Notes: generated by a model not told the origin, from the letters alone. DNA of 64,000 bases from a bacterium (GCA_018062085.1 JAGOSY010000022.1:22966-86965); one strand, 5' to 3'. Counted from the first letter of the stretch, positions 1-8,563 are shown. Translations and numbers: made by a program.

Positions 1-408
1 CACGAGGCAGTCTTGCTTTCGTGTGCAAAGACCCCAAGCTGTGCTTTTTACACAGGCGCCAATGAGCACTCCTATAACTCGAAAAAACTTATCGGGATAG
101 TTTTGTGGTGACTGGCAGATTTCGAGCACTGCCTGAGAACCGTCGTCGCCTTCTTTTTGGACAATTTTATAGCGGTCGTACTGGCCTTCAAGCAATTCCA
201 TAATTGCTTTGATTGTTGGTCCGTAGGCCCATGGTTTGACTTCGACTATAACAATTGCCCAGCCCCGTGATATGGCCAGTTTGACCTGGTCTACCACGGC
301 GGCAATGAATTGTTGGTTTGTGCAGTGCCTAATAAAAGGCGCCTGCATATCGATGATTACAAGGGTTCCTCCGCCCTCAAGTTCAAGAGCTGTTATTTGT
401 TTTTTCAT
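1..408 (-). CDS. Isochorismatase-like cysteine hydrolase, C-terminus cut by window edge
   Basis: The reading frame starts at the ATG at 408 and is still open at the window edge, so 136 residues are visible. Residues 16-23 read VIIDMQAP, the first catalytic Asp motif of the isochorismatase/nicotinamidase fold. Further on, FRVIGVLIGACVKST carries the nucleophilic Cys (ACVxxT). The middle Lys of the triad is probably in the stretch KEGDDGS. Family members hydrolyse amides or vinyl ethers such as nicotinamide or isochorismate; the substrate cannot be told from sequence. It lies 28 nt downstream of the HD gene and is probably co-transcribed with it. Confidence 0.75.
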   Translation of the reverse strand, partial: MKKQITALELEGGGTLVIIDMQAPFIRHCTNQQFIAAVVDQVKLAISRGWAIVIVEVKPWAYGPTIKAIMELLEGQYDRYKIVQKEGDDGSQAVLEICQSPQNYPDKFFRVIGVLIGACVKSTAWGLCTRKQDCLV

Positions 409-436
409 GGTAATAGACCTCATACCAGCGAGATAA

Positions 437-958
437 TTAGGCAGCAAGAAGCTGCTCAAGGCGTTGCCACATCGGCTGCAGTTCAAGGTCGTTGGCATGA
501 TAGAGAGCTGCTTTGAAGGCAACCTGCTCATGCTGGTATTGGTTGTACTTCTTCTGGTTGTTGCGACGGCTCATGATGACGTTGGCGAGACGGTCGCAAA
601 GTTTGACTATTACAGCCACCCGATTGGCGGCAATTTTCGGCAAGGTCTTTGCTTTCTTCTCGTCGCGTGTAGCACCGTCTTCGTCTTTCAGGGCATAGGC
701 GGCAGCGACAGCTTCTGGGGGGAAGCCAGCGGCAAGTAGCGTAGCGACTGATTCATTGGGGCAGTCTTCGAGCACATCGTGGAGCCAACAAACCATAATG
801 ATCAGCTCGTCGGTAAAACCAAAGCGAACTGCCAGTTTGGCGACAGCGGCGAGGTGAACGCTATAGGGCTTTCTCCCGTACTTCTGATTGCCGTGGGCTT
901 GAATGCACCACAGTGCATACCAAGGAAGTTGCTGGTTATTTTTGATTGGGGTTTTCAT
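437..958 (-). CDS. HD-domain phosphohydrolase, RelA/SpoT-MESH1-like
   Basis: 173 residues from the ATG at 958, which has AGGA 7 nt upstream; an in-frame TTG 21 nt earlier is a poorer start. The HD signature is complete: H35 in PYSVH, H60-D61 in WLHDVLED and D122 in KLCDRLANV. The pattern AHxxQxxxxxPYxxH followed by LHDVxED is that of the (p)ppGpp-hydrolase HD domain of SpoT and MESH1. No synthetase, TGS or ACT domain is present, so a small stand-alone alarmone hydrolase is the best guess. Other nucleotide phosphohydrolases of the HD superfamily remain possible. It is followed 28 nt later by the isochorismatase-like gene. Confidence 0.7.
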   Translation of the reverse strand: MKTPIKNNQQLPWYALWCIQAHGNQKYGRKPYSVHLAAVAKLAVRFGFTDELIIMVCWLHDVLEDCPNESVATLLAAGFPPEAVAAAYALKDEDGATRDEKKAKTLPKIAANRVAVIVKLCDRLANVIMSRRNNQKKYNQYQHEQVAFKAALYHANDLELQPMWQRLEQLLAA

Positions 959-1114
959 GGGAGTTTCCTTTGGCCGCAACGGTCTCCTGCGGGTGGAGGA
1001 GAACGTCCCATGCAGTTCTAGCTATGGGAGTTCTCTATGAAAAAACGAAATTAGGTTGTGTGAACATATCGAGAATTTCTCCAGGTTAGTTCGCAGCTAT
1101 TGGTTCTTTCAAGC

Positions 1115-1777
1115 CTAGTCTTTGGCTTCTGCGATGAAACGCATTAACCACAGCCAGAAGTTGACGAAGTCTAGATAGATGTTCATTGTGATCATTACCG
1201 CATTGAAGTCGTTGTTTTCAGCTCGTGAAAGACGGAAGAAATCAAAAACAAAGTAGCCAGCAAAAATCACCATACCTGCCAGTGAGTAGAGCAAATTAAA
1301 TGAATGGCCAAAGCCTGTGAACATGCCGATGACGCCGACAATAATTAGTCCTAGTAAGCCGATGAAAAGCCATTTGCCCCAGGCGCTAAAATCGCGTCCA
1401 GAGAAAGCTCCCCAGCAGCCGAGAACAGCCATGATTGCCGCTGTGCCCGTAAACGAGAATGTGACAGTCTGCCAGCCAATGTTGGCAGCATACATGTTTA
1501 CAGCAGGGCCAATGGCTAAGCCATTGATAAAGGTCCAGATTGCTAGGCCGGCTACGCCAAGGGCTGGTGAGGTAGCGGCTAGGGCAGCTACACCAAATAT
1601 GCCGACAATGAGCACAACGAATAGACCGAGTAGAACCCAACCTGATGTAATGCCGAGACCCAGGTATGAGCCAATTGAACTGATTAACAATGAGCCAGAT
1701 AGAAGCATCATAACTTTGGCCATGAGGCTGCTGCTGTCGCTGTTTCCTTTAGTGGTGCGTGAGGCGTAAGTGTTCAT
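1115..1777 (-). CDS. Bax inhibitor-1/YccA family membrane protein
   Basis: 220 residues with about seven hydrophobic segments from residue 20 to the end. The C-terminal part reads LLYSLAGMVIFAGYFVFDFFRL, then ITMNIYLDFVNFWLWLMRF, which is the BI-1 (TMBIM) signature with the conserved Asp of the putative pH-sensing pair. Family members are pH-dependent cation/Ca2+ leak channels, or in E. coli FtsH-associated YccA-type proteins. The FtsH link is of interest because two ftsH genes lie in this window, although 22 kb away. The length is normal. No close operon partner is evident upstream. Confidence 0.88.
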   Translation of the reverse strand: MNTYASRTTKGNSDSSSLMAKVMMLLSGSLLISSIGSYLGLGITSGWVLLGLFVVLIVGIFGVAALAATSPALGVAGLAIWTFINGLAIGPAVNMYAANIGWQTVTFSFTGTAAIMAVLGCWGAFSGRDFSAWGKWLFIGLLGLIIVGVIGMFTGFGHSFNLLYSLAGMVIFAGYFVFDFFRLSRAENNDFNAVMITMNIYLDFVNFWLWLMRFIAEAKD

Positions 1778-1835
1778 AAATTCTCCGGGGAATTTGTGGA
1801 TGAGTGAGGGTAGGGCAGAGTGTGAAAAATATAGC

Positions 1836-1994
1836 TCAGCGTTTTCTCGTTACTGCTATGGCGATTGCTGCTATGCCTACTAGCACAGGCACTACGCCAA
1901 CGGCTCCAGCTTGACCTTCAACAAAAGCTCTAATTGCCAAGCCGATGACGACTAAGGTGCCGCCGCCTAAAACTTCTAACCATTTGTTGTTCAT
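1836..1994 (-). CDS. Small membrane protein, 52 residues
   Basis: Starts MNNKWLEVLGGGTLVVIGLA and ends VTRKR. It has two hydrophobic segments (about residues 9-24 and 30-48) joined by a short polar turn, with a basic C-terminus. It is too short for family recognition. It lies 58 nt upstream of the BI-1 gene on the same strand. A 25-codon frame (1997-2074, starting MNVAALILLAE) ends just before its start codon and could be a leader peptide; that part is weak. Confidence 0.5.
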   Translation of the reverse strand: MNNKWLEVLGGGTLVVIGLAIRAFVEGQAGAVGVVPVLVGIAAIAIAVTRKR

Positions 1995-2112
1995 GTTTAT
2001 TCTCGTGTGTTAGCCGAAAGCGCGGTTTTTTCTTGTGCGCGTTCAGCCAATAAAATAAGAGCCGCCACATTCATTGTGCGACCGATTGCCTGTTTGAATT
2101 GTTTGAAGCAAG

Positions 2113-2469
2113 TTATCTAACAGGTGTTTCCTTTTTATCTTGCAAATGTCCTTGTACTTGACCTTTGACGTGCTGGTAGCCCTTGAGCAAAACTTTGCTC
2201 AATTTGGTGACAACATACATGCGAATCACATAGAGCACCACTCCTGTAAGACCGGCTAGGCCAGAGAGGACGAATGAAAGCAGATGTAAGGTCTGGAAGT
2301 ACCAGCCAGTAGCAGCGAATATTATCGAGACCAGCAAGCAAACGTAGGTGACGATTGACAGAATTCGCACTGGTGGTAGTTGGTCGATGGCTATTTCGGT
2401 AACCGTTTCAGCGGCACCTTCTTCAGCTAGTTCGCCAACCCACTTCTTGAATTTCTCATTGAATGACAT
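2113..2469 (-). CDS. Small membrane protein of unknown function, 118 residues
   Basis: I start at MSFNEKFKKW (ATG at 2469) rather than the longer frame that overlaps the pantothenate kinase gene. Residues 1-35 are amphipathic and charged. Two long hydrophobic segments follow (about 36-56 and 60-85), and then a basic, Lys/Gln-rich cytoplasmic tail. I do not recognise the family. It lies 34 nt after the stop of the coaX-like gene and is probably in the same transcript. Confidence 0.55.
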   Translation of the reverse strand: MSFNEKFKKWVGELAEEGAAETVTEIAIDQLPPVRILSIVTYVCLLVSIIFAATGWYFQTLHLLSFVLSGLAGLTGVVLYVIRMYVVTKLSKVLLKGYQHVKGQVQGHLQDKKETPVR

Positions 2470-2503
2470 GGGTTTACGGTTCGTTTGAAATTTAAATGGA
2501 CTT

Positions 2504-3247
2504 CTACGCCGAAGTTTTTGCTGCGGCAAGAAGGTGAATGCCTTTGAGCGTAAGGCTAGGGTCAACGATGTCGAACACTTTTTTACTAGATTTGCTGGCC
2601 GCCGATATTGCTTCGCTCCAGCCTCCAGTAGCAATTGTTAGTGCTTTTTTGCCTAGCTGTTCTTTGGCTAGTACTTGCCATTCACGAATTAGTCCAACAT
2701 GACCGGCAAAGACCCCATTGCGCATGTGCGTTTCTGTGTCATAGCCTAATTCAAGAGTTTGGCCAGCCATATCGAGCAGCGGCAGAAGTGCCGTTTGTTG
2801 ATGGAGTGCGGCAAGAGTCAGGCCTAGGCCTGGTGCAATGAAGCCGCCTTCGACGTGATCATGGGCTGAAATAGCCAGCATTGTTGTTGCTGTGCCTAAA
2901 CCTATCACGATCACCGGTCGGCGGCCCTTGCCGTATATCTTCCAGGCGGCTACCGCATCGGCGACTCTGTCGGCTCCCATGGTTGAGGCCATACCTGTGA
3001 GAAAAGGTTGCTCAGCGGCGCTTATCGAAATAATTTCATGGTTGCTCAGGAAAGGCCGGAGAGCCTCTTCTGCTGCCGGTACCACTGAAGATATGGCAAT
3101 AGGACAGGTTTTGTTGTCAATTATAGCGACCGTTGAATGTTCGATTTCAGCAGTGGGATGACAGTGCCTCTCTACCAGTACACCGTCTACAAAGTAACCA
3201 TATTTAGTGTTGCTATTGCCGATATCTATGGCTATTAGCATTTTCAT
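2504..3247 (-). CDS. coaX: Type III pantothenate kinase homologue with one catalytic Asp missing
   Basis: 247 residues, the normal length for CoaX, which phosphorylates pantothenate in the first step of CoA synthesis. Phosphate motif 1 is intact (AIDIGNSNTKYG, D8), as is MGADR (D93) and the later GGFIAPGLGL stretch. The second phosphate motif, normally DxGTATT, reads GLGTATT here, with Gly at 116 where the family has Asp. As I recall from the Thermotoga enzyme, three Asp residues equivalent to D8, D93 and this position are needed for activity. It is therefore either an altered enzyme or an inactive homologue. Good ribosome binding site AAGGAAAC before the ATG. Confidence 0.8.
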   Translation of the reverse strand: MKMLIAIDIGNSNTKYGYFVDGVLVERHCHPTAEIEHSTVAIIDNKTCPIAISSVVPAAEEALRPFLSNHEIISISAAEQPFLTGMASTMGADRVADAVAAWKIYGKGRRPVIVIGLGTATTMLAISAHDHVEGGFIAPGLGLTLAALHQQTALLPLLDMAGQTLELGYDTETHMRNGVFAGHVGLIREWQVLAKEQLGKKALTIATGGWSEAISAASKSSKKVFDIVDPSLTLKGIHLLAAAKTSA

Positions 3248-3269
3248 GATGTTTCCTTGCTAAGGGTGG

Positions 3270-3992
3270 TTAAGGTTGAAGGGGTGGAATAATTGGCATT
3301 TCGAAAATGTCAAAGGCTTGCTGGGCATCTTTAGGGCTGAAGTGTACTGACATACCAAGGTTGCCAATGCGGATACTGTCGGCTGTAATGTGGTCGACAG
3401 GGTGGTGGCGTCCTGCTTGAAACTCAGAAAGTTGGGCTGTCAATGCTTCATCGCTGATTGTACCGTTTCTTTTTAGCACAGCGTAGAGTGCAGTTTCGCG
3501 CTTCTTAGCTTGGAGCTTGTCACGTGCTTGCAGCCGAGTGGCTTTGAGCTTGGCAAGTGCAGCTTCAGCTTTAAGGACTGCAATTTCGCGGCTTAGCAGT
3601 TCGTTGAAGATTTCCAGCGCTTGTTGATGCTTGCCGCAGAAGGTTTTGTTTGTGGATATTCTCTCAATGAAGTCGACTTGGGTGACATAGCTAAAGACTT
3701 CGTTTAGCGCCGCCTGCGTAGCCGGATTGTCGTATAGAACAGCTGCATCAGTCTGTTCTTTTATGAGGGTTGCGAGTTCTAATAGTTGCTGCAGTACTTG
3801 TTTGAGTGAGTCAATTACAGTCTCGTCGATATTGGCGCGGCGAAAACCAGCCTGCTGTCTGTAGCAATTGGCGATCAGGTCGTGGGCAATATCACATAGA
3901 GCAATGTTACTGTTGAGCTGTTCGGCTATTGCTGCTGCACTGTTGTTTGGCACTGTTCTGACAGCTTCTATGCCTGTTTGGTTTGAAGTCAT
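3270..3992 (-). CDS. Hypothetical protein, 240 residues, helical
   Basis: Not recognised. The composition suggests an all-helical soluble protein. A stretch rich in Glu, Lys, Ala and Arg (about residues 135-175, with LKAEAALAKLKATRLQARDK) should form a coiled coil. The C-terminal 60 residues are less regular and end in proline-rich FEMPIIPPLQP. No signal peptide or membrane segment. The stop lies 22 nt before the pantothenate kinase start, which suggests an operon. Confidence 0.5.
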   Translation of the reverse strand: MTSNQTGIEAVRTVPNNSAAAIAEQLNSNIALCDIAHDLIANCYRQQAGFRRANIDETVIDSLKQVLQQLLELATLIKEQTDAAVLYDNPATQAALNEVFSYVTQVDFIERISTNKTFCGKHQQALEIFNELLSREIAVLKAEAALAKLKATRLQARDKLQAKKRETALYAVLKRNGTISDEALTAQLSEFQAGRHHPVDHITADSIRIGNLGMSVHFSPKDAQQAFDIFEMPIIPPLQP

Positions 3993-4155
3993 ACTGTTAT
4001 TCCCATTGAAAAGTTGTTAGTAGTTTCCAGTGGCACCCTTGATTACAGGGTAGTCAGCTGGCGGCTCGTGTGACGGTACGTAGAGGCAAATTTAGATAGT
4101 TTCTACAGCTTTGTTGAGAGCCTTTACTAACGAGCTCATTGTCGTTGAAGTAAGT

Positions 4156-4311
4156 TTACCTAGTCTTCTTCTTTGGCTGATTGACTGCGTTGCGGTTTGC
4201 ATTTTTAGTGGTACTAACATATTGATCTAGCTTGTCTGCTACATCTGCTGCCACCGAAACTGGAAATCTGCGGTCACAATCGCAGGGAGAGATTGCGTCT
4301 TGACGTATCAT
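4156..4311 (-). CDS. Small ribbon-helix-helix-like ORF, possibly a degraded DNA-binding protein
   Basis: A 51-codon frame divergent from the toxin-antitoxin pair. After MIRQDAISPCDCD it reads RRFPVSVAADVADKLDQYV, then STTKNANRNAVNQ and a basic KKKTR end. The beta-strand FPVSV followed by a helix with LDxY and an NR turn resembles the N-terminal part of CopG/ribbon-helix-helix proteins. The second helix stops early, so it may be truncated. No clear ribosome binding site. Its start codon lies inside the promoter region of the antitoxin gene, so it could be a regulator of that locus or a remnant of another antitoxin. Confidence 0.35.
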   Translation of the reverse strand: MIRQDAISPCDCDRRFPVSVAADVADKLDQYVSTTKNANRNAVNQPKKKTR

Positions 4312-4329
4312 GAAATATCAAGATAGACT
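4300..4329 (+). promoter_or_regulatory. Predicted promoter of the toxin-antitoxin operon
   Basis: TTGACG (4300-4305) and TAGACT (4324-4329) are spaced 18 nt, 38 nt before the antitoxin ATG. TATC...GATA inverted half-sites (4306-4324) lie between them, a plausible autoregulatory operator. The rest of the 375-nt gap from 3993 holds only the small divergent ORF. Confidence 0.4.
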
Positions 4330-4367
4330 AGATTAAGTTGAGAATCGGTACTAAGTAGGGGTGGGAC

Positions 4368-4595
4368 ATGTCTACCGCAAGAGAAAAATTTGCCACACAA
4401 GTCAATTCTGAAATACTGACGACGTTGCGCGCTCTAGCTCGAACAGAGGGGCGACAATTGCAAGCGCTCGTTGATGAGGCTTTGGCTGATTTAATCGAGA
4501 AGCGAAAGAATAACAAGCCTCGCCCCCATGTAATTGGCGCCTATCTGGATAGCCACGAGAAATACAGCGAATTATATAAAAACCTCGCTAAATGA
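4368..4595 (+). CDS. Antitoxin of a Doc-type toxin-antitoxin pair
   Basis: 75 residues. The N-terminal half (ATQVNSEILTTLRALARTEG followed by RQLQALVDEALADLIEKR) looks like a ribbon-helix-helix DNA-binding module. The C-terminal tail (HVIGAYLDSHEKYSELY) is the likely toxin-neutralising segment. The stop codon overlaps the toxin ATG by 4 nt (ATGA), the usual coupling in such operons. Ribosome binding site GGGGTGGGAC before the ATG. Antitoxins of this type normally repress their own promoter. Confidence 0.75.
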   Translation: MSTAREKFATQVNSEILTTLRALARTEGRQLQALVDEALADLIEKRKNNKPRPHVIGAYLDSHEKYSELYKNLAK

Positions 4596-4969
4596 CCGAC
4601 TATCTTACGCTTGTAGAAGTTTTAGCCATTCATGCTGATCAAATTGAGCGTTATGGTGGCTTGCCAGGTGTTCGTGACTTTGGGCTTCTCGAGTCCGCTT
4701 TATATCGACCGCAGACTGGCTACTACGCTGACCTTATTGAGGAAGCTGGTGCACTGTGGGAGAGTCTAGCTCAAAACCATCCCTTTGTTGACGGCAATAA
4801 GCGCACCGCTTTTGCAGCGACTTACACATTTCTCTCTATCAATGGAGTTTCGTATACAGCCGCTGCTGAAGAAACCTATAGTTTTATCTTCGACTTATAT
4901 AAAAGGGAAGCCTTCAATTTTGCAGATGTTGTGCCTTGGTTGCGCAATCATGTCGTGATAAACAGCTAA
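4592..4969 (+). CDS. doc: Doc/Fic-family toxin (death-on-curing type)
   Basis: 125 residues, typical Doc length. The Fic motif is complete: H63-PFVDGNKR-T72, with the catalytic His, the acidic residue and the NKR anion hole. Doc phosphorylates EF-Tu and so arrests translation; other Fic proteins AMPylate targets. The upstream stretch GGLPGVRDFGLLESALYRPQ is also family-typical. It is translationally coupled to the antitoxin. This is one of the few plus-strand units in the first 55 kb, which fits a transferred element. Confidence 0.9.
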   Translation: MTDYLTLVEVLAIHADQIERYGGLPGVRDFGLLESALYRPQTGYYADLIEEAGALWESLAQNHPFVDGNKRTAFAATYTFLSINGVSYTAAAEETYSFIFDLYKREAFNFADVVPWLRNHVVINS

Positions 4970-5133
4970 CTGATAAGCCCCCAGCTAGCCATGTTGGGAT
5001 GATGCTTATTACAAGCTACTCTATAACATTTCATAATATCCTCGTTAAAAAGATGCTGGTGCCAAGCTTTCTTCCTTAATTCAGCGGTACCGGTTAGCTG
5101 AAAGTTTAAGAACGCCAGATTGCTTCTAGCCGT

Positions 5134-5373
5134 TCATTTTGTGCATGCCGCTATTGTGACAATCATCACTGTGGCGCCAACGGCGATCATACGGGCTTTG
5201 TAAATTGAATCAAGTAATAGCACTTGACCCAGTATGGCAATCAGCAGAAGCCAGCTAGAACCAGCAGCCGGAGCTGTATAAGACCAAATAAGCAGGCAAA
5301 TCATAGAGACTGTGCTGCCGACAATAGTCTTTACTTGAGTAGAAGCATAGTGATTTTTTGCTGGAATTATCAT
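5134..5373 (-). CDS. Small membrane protein, 79 residues
   Basis: Begins MIIPAKNHYASTQVK. Two or three hydrophobic segments follow (about residues 15-33, 39-54 and 60-75), ending in AACTK. A GAGCAACTC stretch before the ATG gives a modest ribosome binding site. I do not recognise the family. It follows a 57-residue membrane ORF on the same strand by 19 nt, so the two may be co-expressed. Confidence 0.5.
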   Translation of the reverse strand: MIIPAKNHYASTQVKTIVGSTVSMICLLIWSYTAPAAGSSWLLLIAILGQVLLLDSIYKARMIAVGATVMIVTIAACTK

Positions 5374-5392
5374 GAGTTGCTCCTCAAAAAAG

Positions 5393-5566
5393 TTACTTGC
5401 ATTCTTGATGGAACGCTTCTTCAGCGCTGTGATAGATGTTAGCCAATGATTGCGTTATGCGATTGACCTTTACTGCGGTAGCTTCGGGGTTAGTAATCAT
5501 CGATAAGCAACCGATGAACAAAAAAAATGCCATGACATACAAGAAGGTGTGAAAAATATCCTTCAT
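5393..5566 (-). CDS. Small membrane-anchored protein, 57 residues
   Basis: Starts MKDIFHTFLYVMAFFLFIGC, one strong N-terminal hydrophobic helix. A polar helix follows (about residues 30-57, KVNRITQSLANIYHSAEEAF), ending HQECK. AGGAATTACCT precedes the ATG. The single anchor with a short amphipathic tail is common among small stress-related membrane proteins, but no function can be assigned. It lies 19 nt upstream of the 79-residue membrane gene. Confidence 0.45.
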   Translation of the reverse strand: MKDIFHTFLYVMAFFLFIGCLSMITNPEATAVKVNRITQSLANIYHSAEEAFHQECK

Positions 5567-5676
5567 AGGTAATTCCTCAAATGATGGCCCTGAGCTAGAT
5601 TCCTTTTTTTGTTTCCTGACAAAGGGCCGTAAATTTAAACGTCATCACATCCAGTGACGACTAGCGGTATTGACTT

Positions 5677-6060
5677 TTAAGTTCTATCCAGCTCGCGTAC
5701 TTCTTCTTCGCTCGGGGCTACTGTCTCGATGAAATGGATAATTCTGTTAACATCGTTGTCGGTTAAGATAGCCACTTTGTCGCCAGCTTTGACTTGTGAG
5801 GCATAGGCCAGCGAGGTCGTTAGAAGCATTTGATTTTGGCCGTGGTCAAATTGCAAGACTTCGCTAAAGTATTTTGCATCTGGCACTGTGCTGTAGATTT
5901 CTGTTTCACCAGTGTCCCATTTAATTGTAAATACGAATCTGGTCATACCGTCAATTGCGTAGCTTCCGACCCGTTCAACTGTGCCTTTAAAGTACGTTTG
6001 GCTTGCTCGGAGCTTAATTAGCAGGCTGACAGTATCGTTGCGGTTTTGGTCAAAAGACAT
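5677..6060 (-). CDS. Hypothetical soluble protein, 127 residues
   Basis: Predicted mainly beta: alternating hydrophobic strands such as TRFVFTIKW and KAGDKVAIL are separated by polar turns, with an acidic C-terminal helix (SEEEVRELDRT). No signal peptide. The overall look is of a small barrel-type domain. A VxxGDKVxI element also occurs in the 116-residue protein at 15036-15386, but the similarity is too short to claim homology. It lies 113 nt before the fadE-fadI-fadJ operon's last stop codon in the transcribed order and is probably a separate unit. Confidence 0.5.
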   Translation of the reverse strand: MSFDQNRNDTVSLLIKLRASQTYFKGTVERVGSYAIDGMTRFVFTIKWDTGETEIYSTVPDAKYFSEVLQFDHGQNQMLLTTSLAYASQVKAGDKVAILTDNDVNRIIHFIETVAPSEEEVRELDRT

Positions 6061-6172
6061 GTGAATGTCCCTGTATGAAAGTTGCTCTGTGCCGGGATTT
6101 TCCTTTCTCCAGGCACGAGCAGATTAAGTGTGCCACTACTCTTAGTGGGTGGTAACGTAACTACTTGCTGAC

Positions 6173-8554
6173 TTATTTGCTATCAGCAGGATAGATATTT
6201 GTGCGATTGGCGGCATGCTCAGCGAGCAGGTCGCAAGGCACAAAGTTTTTACGCCATGACTGGCCTGGTAAGTCTGCGCCAGTAGCAATGTTGCGGCTTA
6301 GGTCAGAGAAGGTTTTCACACCTTGTTGGTCAATCAGACGCAAGGGGCCACCTAAAGAAGCGGTGAAGCCGGTGCTGATGACAAATGCAAGGTCAATCAA
6401 GAAAGGGTCTGAAACTACACCTGCTTCTAATACTCTTACGGCCTCGTTTTGAATCGTACCGATTAAGAGTTTGACGATTGCTTCTTCGGCCATTGGCGTG
6501 TTGCCTAAGTTGTGAGCCTCTGCCATGCCGCAATAAGGCGCACCCAAGACTGGCTTGCGTGTTTTCGCGTCTTTGACAGTTTTGCCATCTTCCCAGACAT
6601 AAAAACCATAGCTTCCTTTGCGACCCAAGAAGCCTTGCTCAACCAACTTACCAACCAGGTCAAGATTTGGTAAAGCTAAGCGCTCTCCGTGGGCGCTAGA
6701 AAGTGTTTTGGCGACGCTGGCTACAACATCTAAGCCAACATAGTCCATCAGCTCTACTGGGCCCATAGGCATGCCAAAGTTCAAGATCGCTTTGTCTATT
6801 GCCGCTGGTGCCACACCCATAGACAACAGGTGCGCTGTCATGGCTAGGTACGGCCCCAAAATTGCGTTGACAATAAAGCCCGGGTAGTTTTTGCAAGGCA
6901 GTGGAATTTTGCCTAGAGCACTAACCAAGCTAATTGCTGTGGCCATTGTTTGTTCTGATGTTGAAGTGGTGCCTGGAATTTCTACACCGGCCATCTGTGA
7001 CACAGGGTTGAAGAAGTGCATGCCGCTGAAGTTGGCAGGGTTTGCCACAGCAGTTTTCAGTACTTCTAAATCGCGAGCTGAGGTGTTGGAGAATAAGAAC
7101 CAGGGGCTTTCTTTGCTGCGGCTCGCCATAACTTCATCAACTTGCTTGTATGTGGCAAATTTGATTTCGTCTTTTTCAGGCACTGCTTCGATGATGGCAT
7201 CACAGTTGACCAGGTCGCTGTAAGAAGTCGACAAAGTCAATTTGGTCAGTTTGTCAGCAGCCGCTACTGTGGTGAACTTGCCTGATTTGACGCGACCAGC
7301 CATTAATTTCTCAATGCCAGCCTTCGCCTTTGCTAAAAATTCTTCCTTGATATCAATCACCACTACTTTTTCAAATTGCTCTGAACACAGTGCTTCAAAG
7401 GCAATTTCTGCTCCCATGATGCCAGAACCAATGACGCCAAGTTCTTGCACCTGAGCTGGGCTAGTGCCACCGGCCAATTTCTTAGCTCTGCTGCGATCAA
7501 GAAAGATGCTAACCAGATTGGCTGACTCGGTAGTTTGCGCTTGTTTGGCAAAATATACTGATTCTAGCTCAAGTGCTTTTTGCAGTGGCATATTCAATGC
7601 CCGCATGGTGACAAATGCTGCTTGTCCTGGGGCGTTATAGCCTTTGGCTTTCTTTTTGATCTGGGCCAATACTTGTTTGCTGGCAAACCCGTGGGTTTTG
7701 GAGCTAACAAAGCGCCGCAGGCCGGTGAAGCGGTCTGCTTTGCATGGTTCATTTACGTTCAAAATTGCGCTTACCAGCTTTTCACCAAAGGGAACTTTCT
7801 TCTTGGCGGGTTTATTGGCTTTTACCGGGGTGTAGACTTTGCCTTCGACAGTAGCAACTGCATGCGCGCCTGCCATGTTAGCTACTTCTACGAAAGTTTC
7901 GTGTACGGCAAATGCTAGCGGTCTTTGACCCAGTGCAATTGATTCGGCCCTGTCAATCAAACGCTTGGCCGCGACAACTTCGTCTACCAAGCCACTTTGC
8001 CAGGCCTCATCAGCGCTGACGTCTGAGCCTGTAGTAATCATTGTTATGGCTTTGACTGTGTCAATTAACCGTGGCAATAAGACACAGCCACCGAAGCCCG
8101 GAAAGATGCCAAGTCTTACTTCAGGAAGCGCTAGAGCCACTTCTGGGCTGTCGCTGGCAACGCGATTTGTACACCATAGAGCCAGCTCTAAGCCGCCGCC
8201 TTTGCAGGCGCCGTCGATTGCCGCTATTGTAGGTACACCGAGGCTGCGTAACTTAGCGAGAATGCGTTTAGCATTCATAGTCACCTGGTAAATTTTGCCT
8301 TCATTGTCGCTTTGCATTTGGCTGATTTCGTTAATGTCAGCACCAGCGATGAATACACCTTTTTTTGTCGAGGCAATAATCAGACCTTTGAGGGTCGGGT
8401 CGTTAGCCAGTCTATCCAGAATGCCATCAAGCTCTTGCAAAACAGCCATTTTTAAGACGTTTACCTTGGGCATGTCGAGCCACAAGATTTTTACGCCTGA
8501 GGCTCTGCTTTCGAGGCGGAAGAACTGTCCGTTATTGTGATTTACAGTAGTCAT
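6173..8554 (-). CDS. fadJ: FadJ/FadB-like enoyl-CoA hydratase / 3-hydroxyacyl-CoA dehydrogenase
   Basis: 793 residues. The N-terminal crotonase domain (about 10-200) has both catalytic glutamates: E123 in GGGLELAL and E145 in LPEVRLGIFPGFGG. After a linker comes the NAD-binding motif GVIGSGIMGAEIA (near 375) with the hydroxyacyl-CoA dehydrogenase active site GMHFFNPVSQ (near 515). Two C-terminal dehydrogenase repeats follow (NYPGFIVNAILGPYL, then LGRKGSYGFYVW). It catalyses hydration and oxidation in fatty-acid beta-oxidation, presumably in complex with the adjacent thiolase. The thiolase stop lies 9 nt upstream of its start, a tight operon. Confidence 0.93.
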   Translation of the reverse strand: MTTVNHNNGQFFRLESRASGVKILWLDMPKVNVLKMAVLQELDGILDRLANDPTLKGLIIASTKKGVFIAGADINEISQMQSDNEGKIYQVTMNAKRILAKLRSLGVPTIAAIDGACKGGGLELALWCTNRVASDSPEVALALPEVRLGIFPGFGGCVLLPRLIDTVKAITMITTGSDVSADEAWQSGLVDEVVAAKRLIDRAESIALGQRPLAFAVHETFVEVANMAGAHAVATVEGKVYTPVKANKPAKKKVPFGEKLVSAILNVNEPCKADRFTGLRRFVSSKTHGFASKQVLAQIKKKAKGYNAPGQAAFVTMRALNMPLQKALELESVYFAKQAQTTESANLVSIFLDRSRAKKLAGGTSPAQVQELGVIGSGIMGAEIAFEALCSEQFEKVVVIDIKEEFLAKAKAGIEKLMAGRVKSGKFTTVAAADKLTKLTLSTSYSDLVNCDAIIEAVPEKDEIKFATYKQVDEVMASRSKESPWFLFSNTSARDLEVLKTAVANPANFSGMHFFNPVSQMAGVEIPGTTSTSEQTMATAISLVSALGKIPLPCKNYPGFIVNAILGPYLAMTAHLLSMGVAPAAIDKAILNFGMPMGPVELMDYVGLDVVASVAKTLSSAHGERLALPNLDLVGKLVEQGFLGRKGSYGFYVWEDGKTVKDAKTRKPVLGAPYCGMAEAHNLGNTPMAEEAIVKLLIGTIQNEAVRVLEAGVVSDPFLIDLAFVISTGFTASLGGPLRLIDQQGVKTFSDLSRNIATGADLPGQSWRKNFVPCDLLAEHAANRTNIYPADSK

Positions 8555-8563
8555 TGTAGTCTC

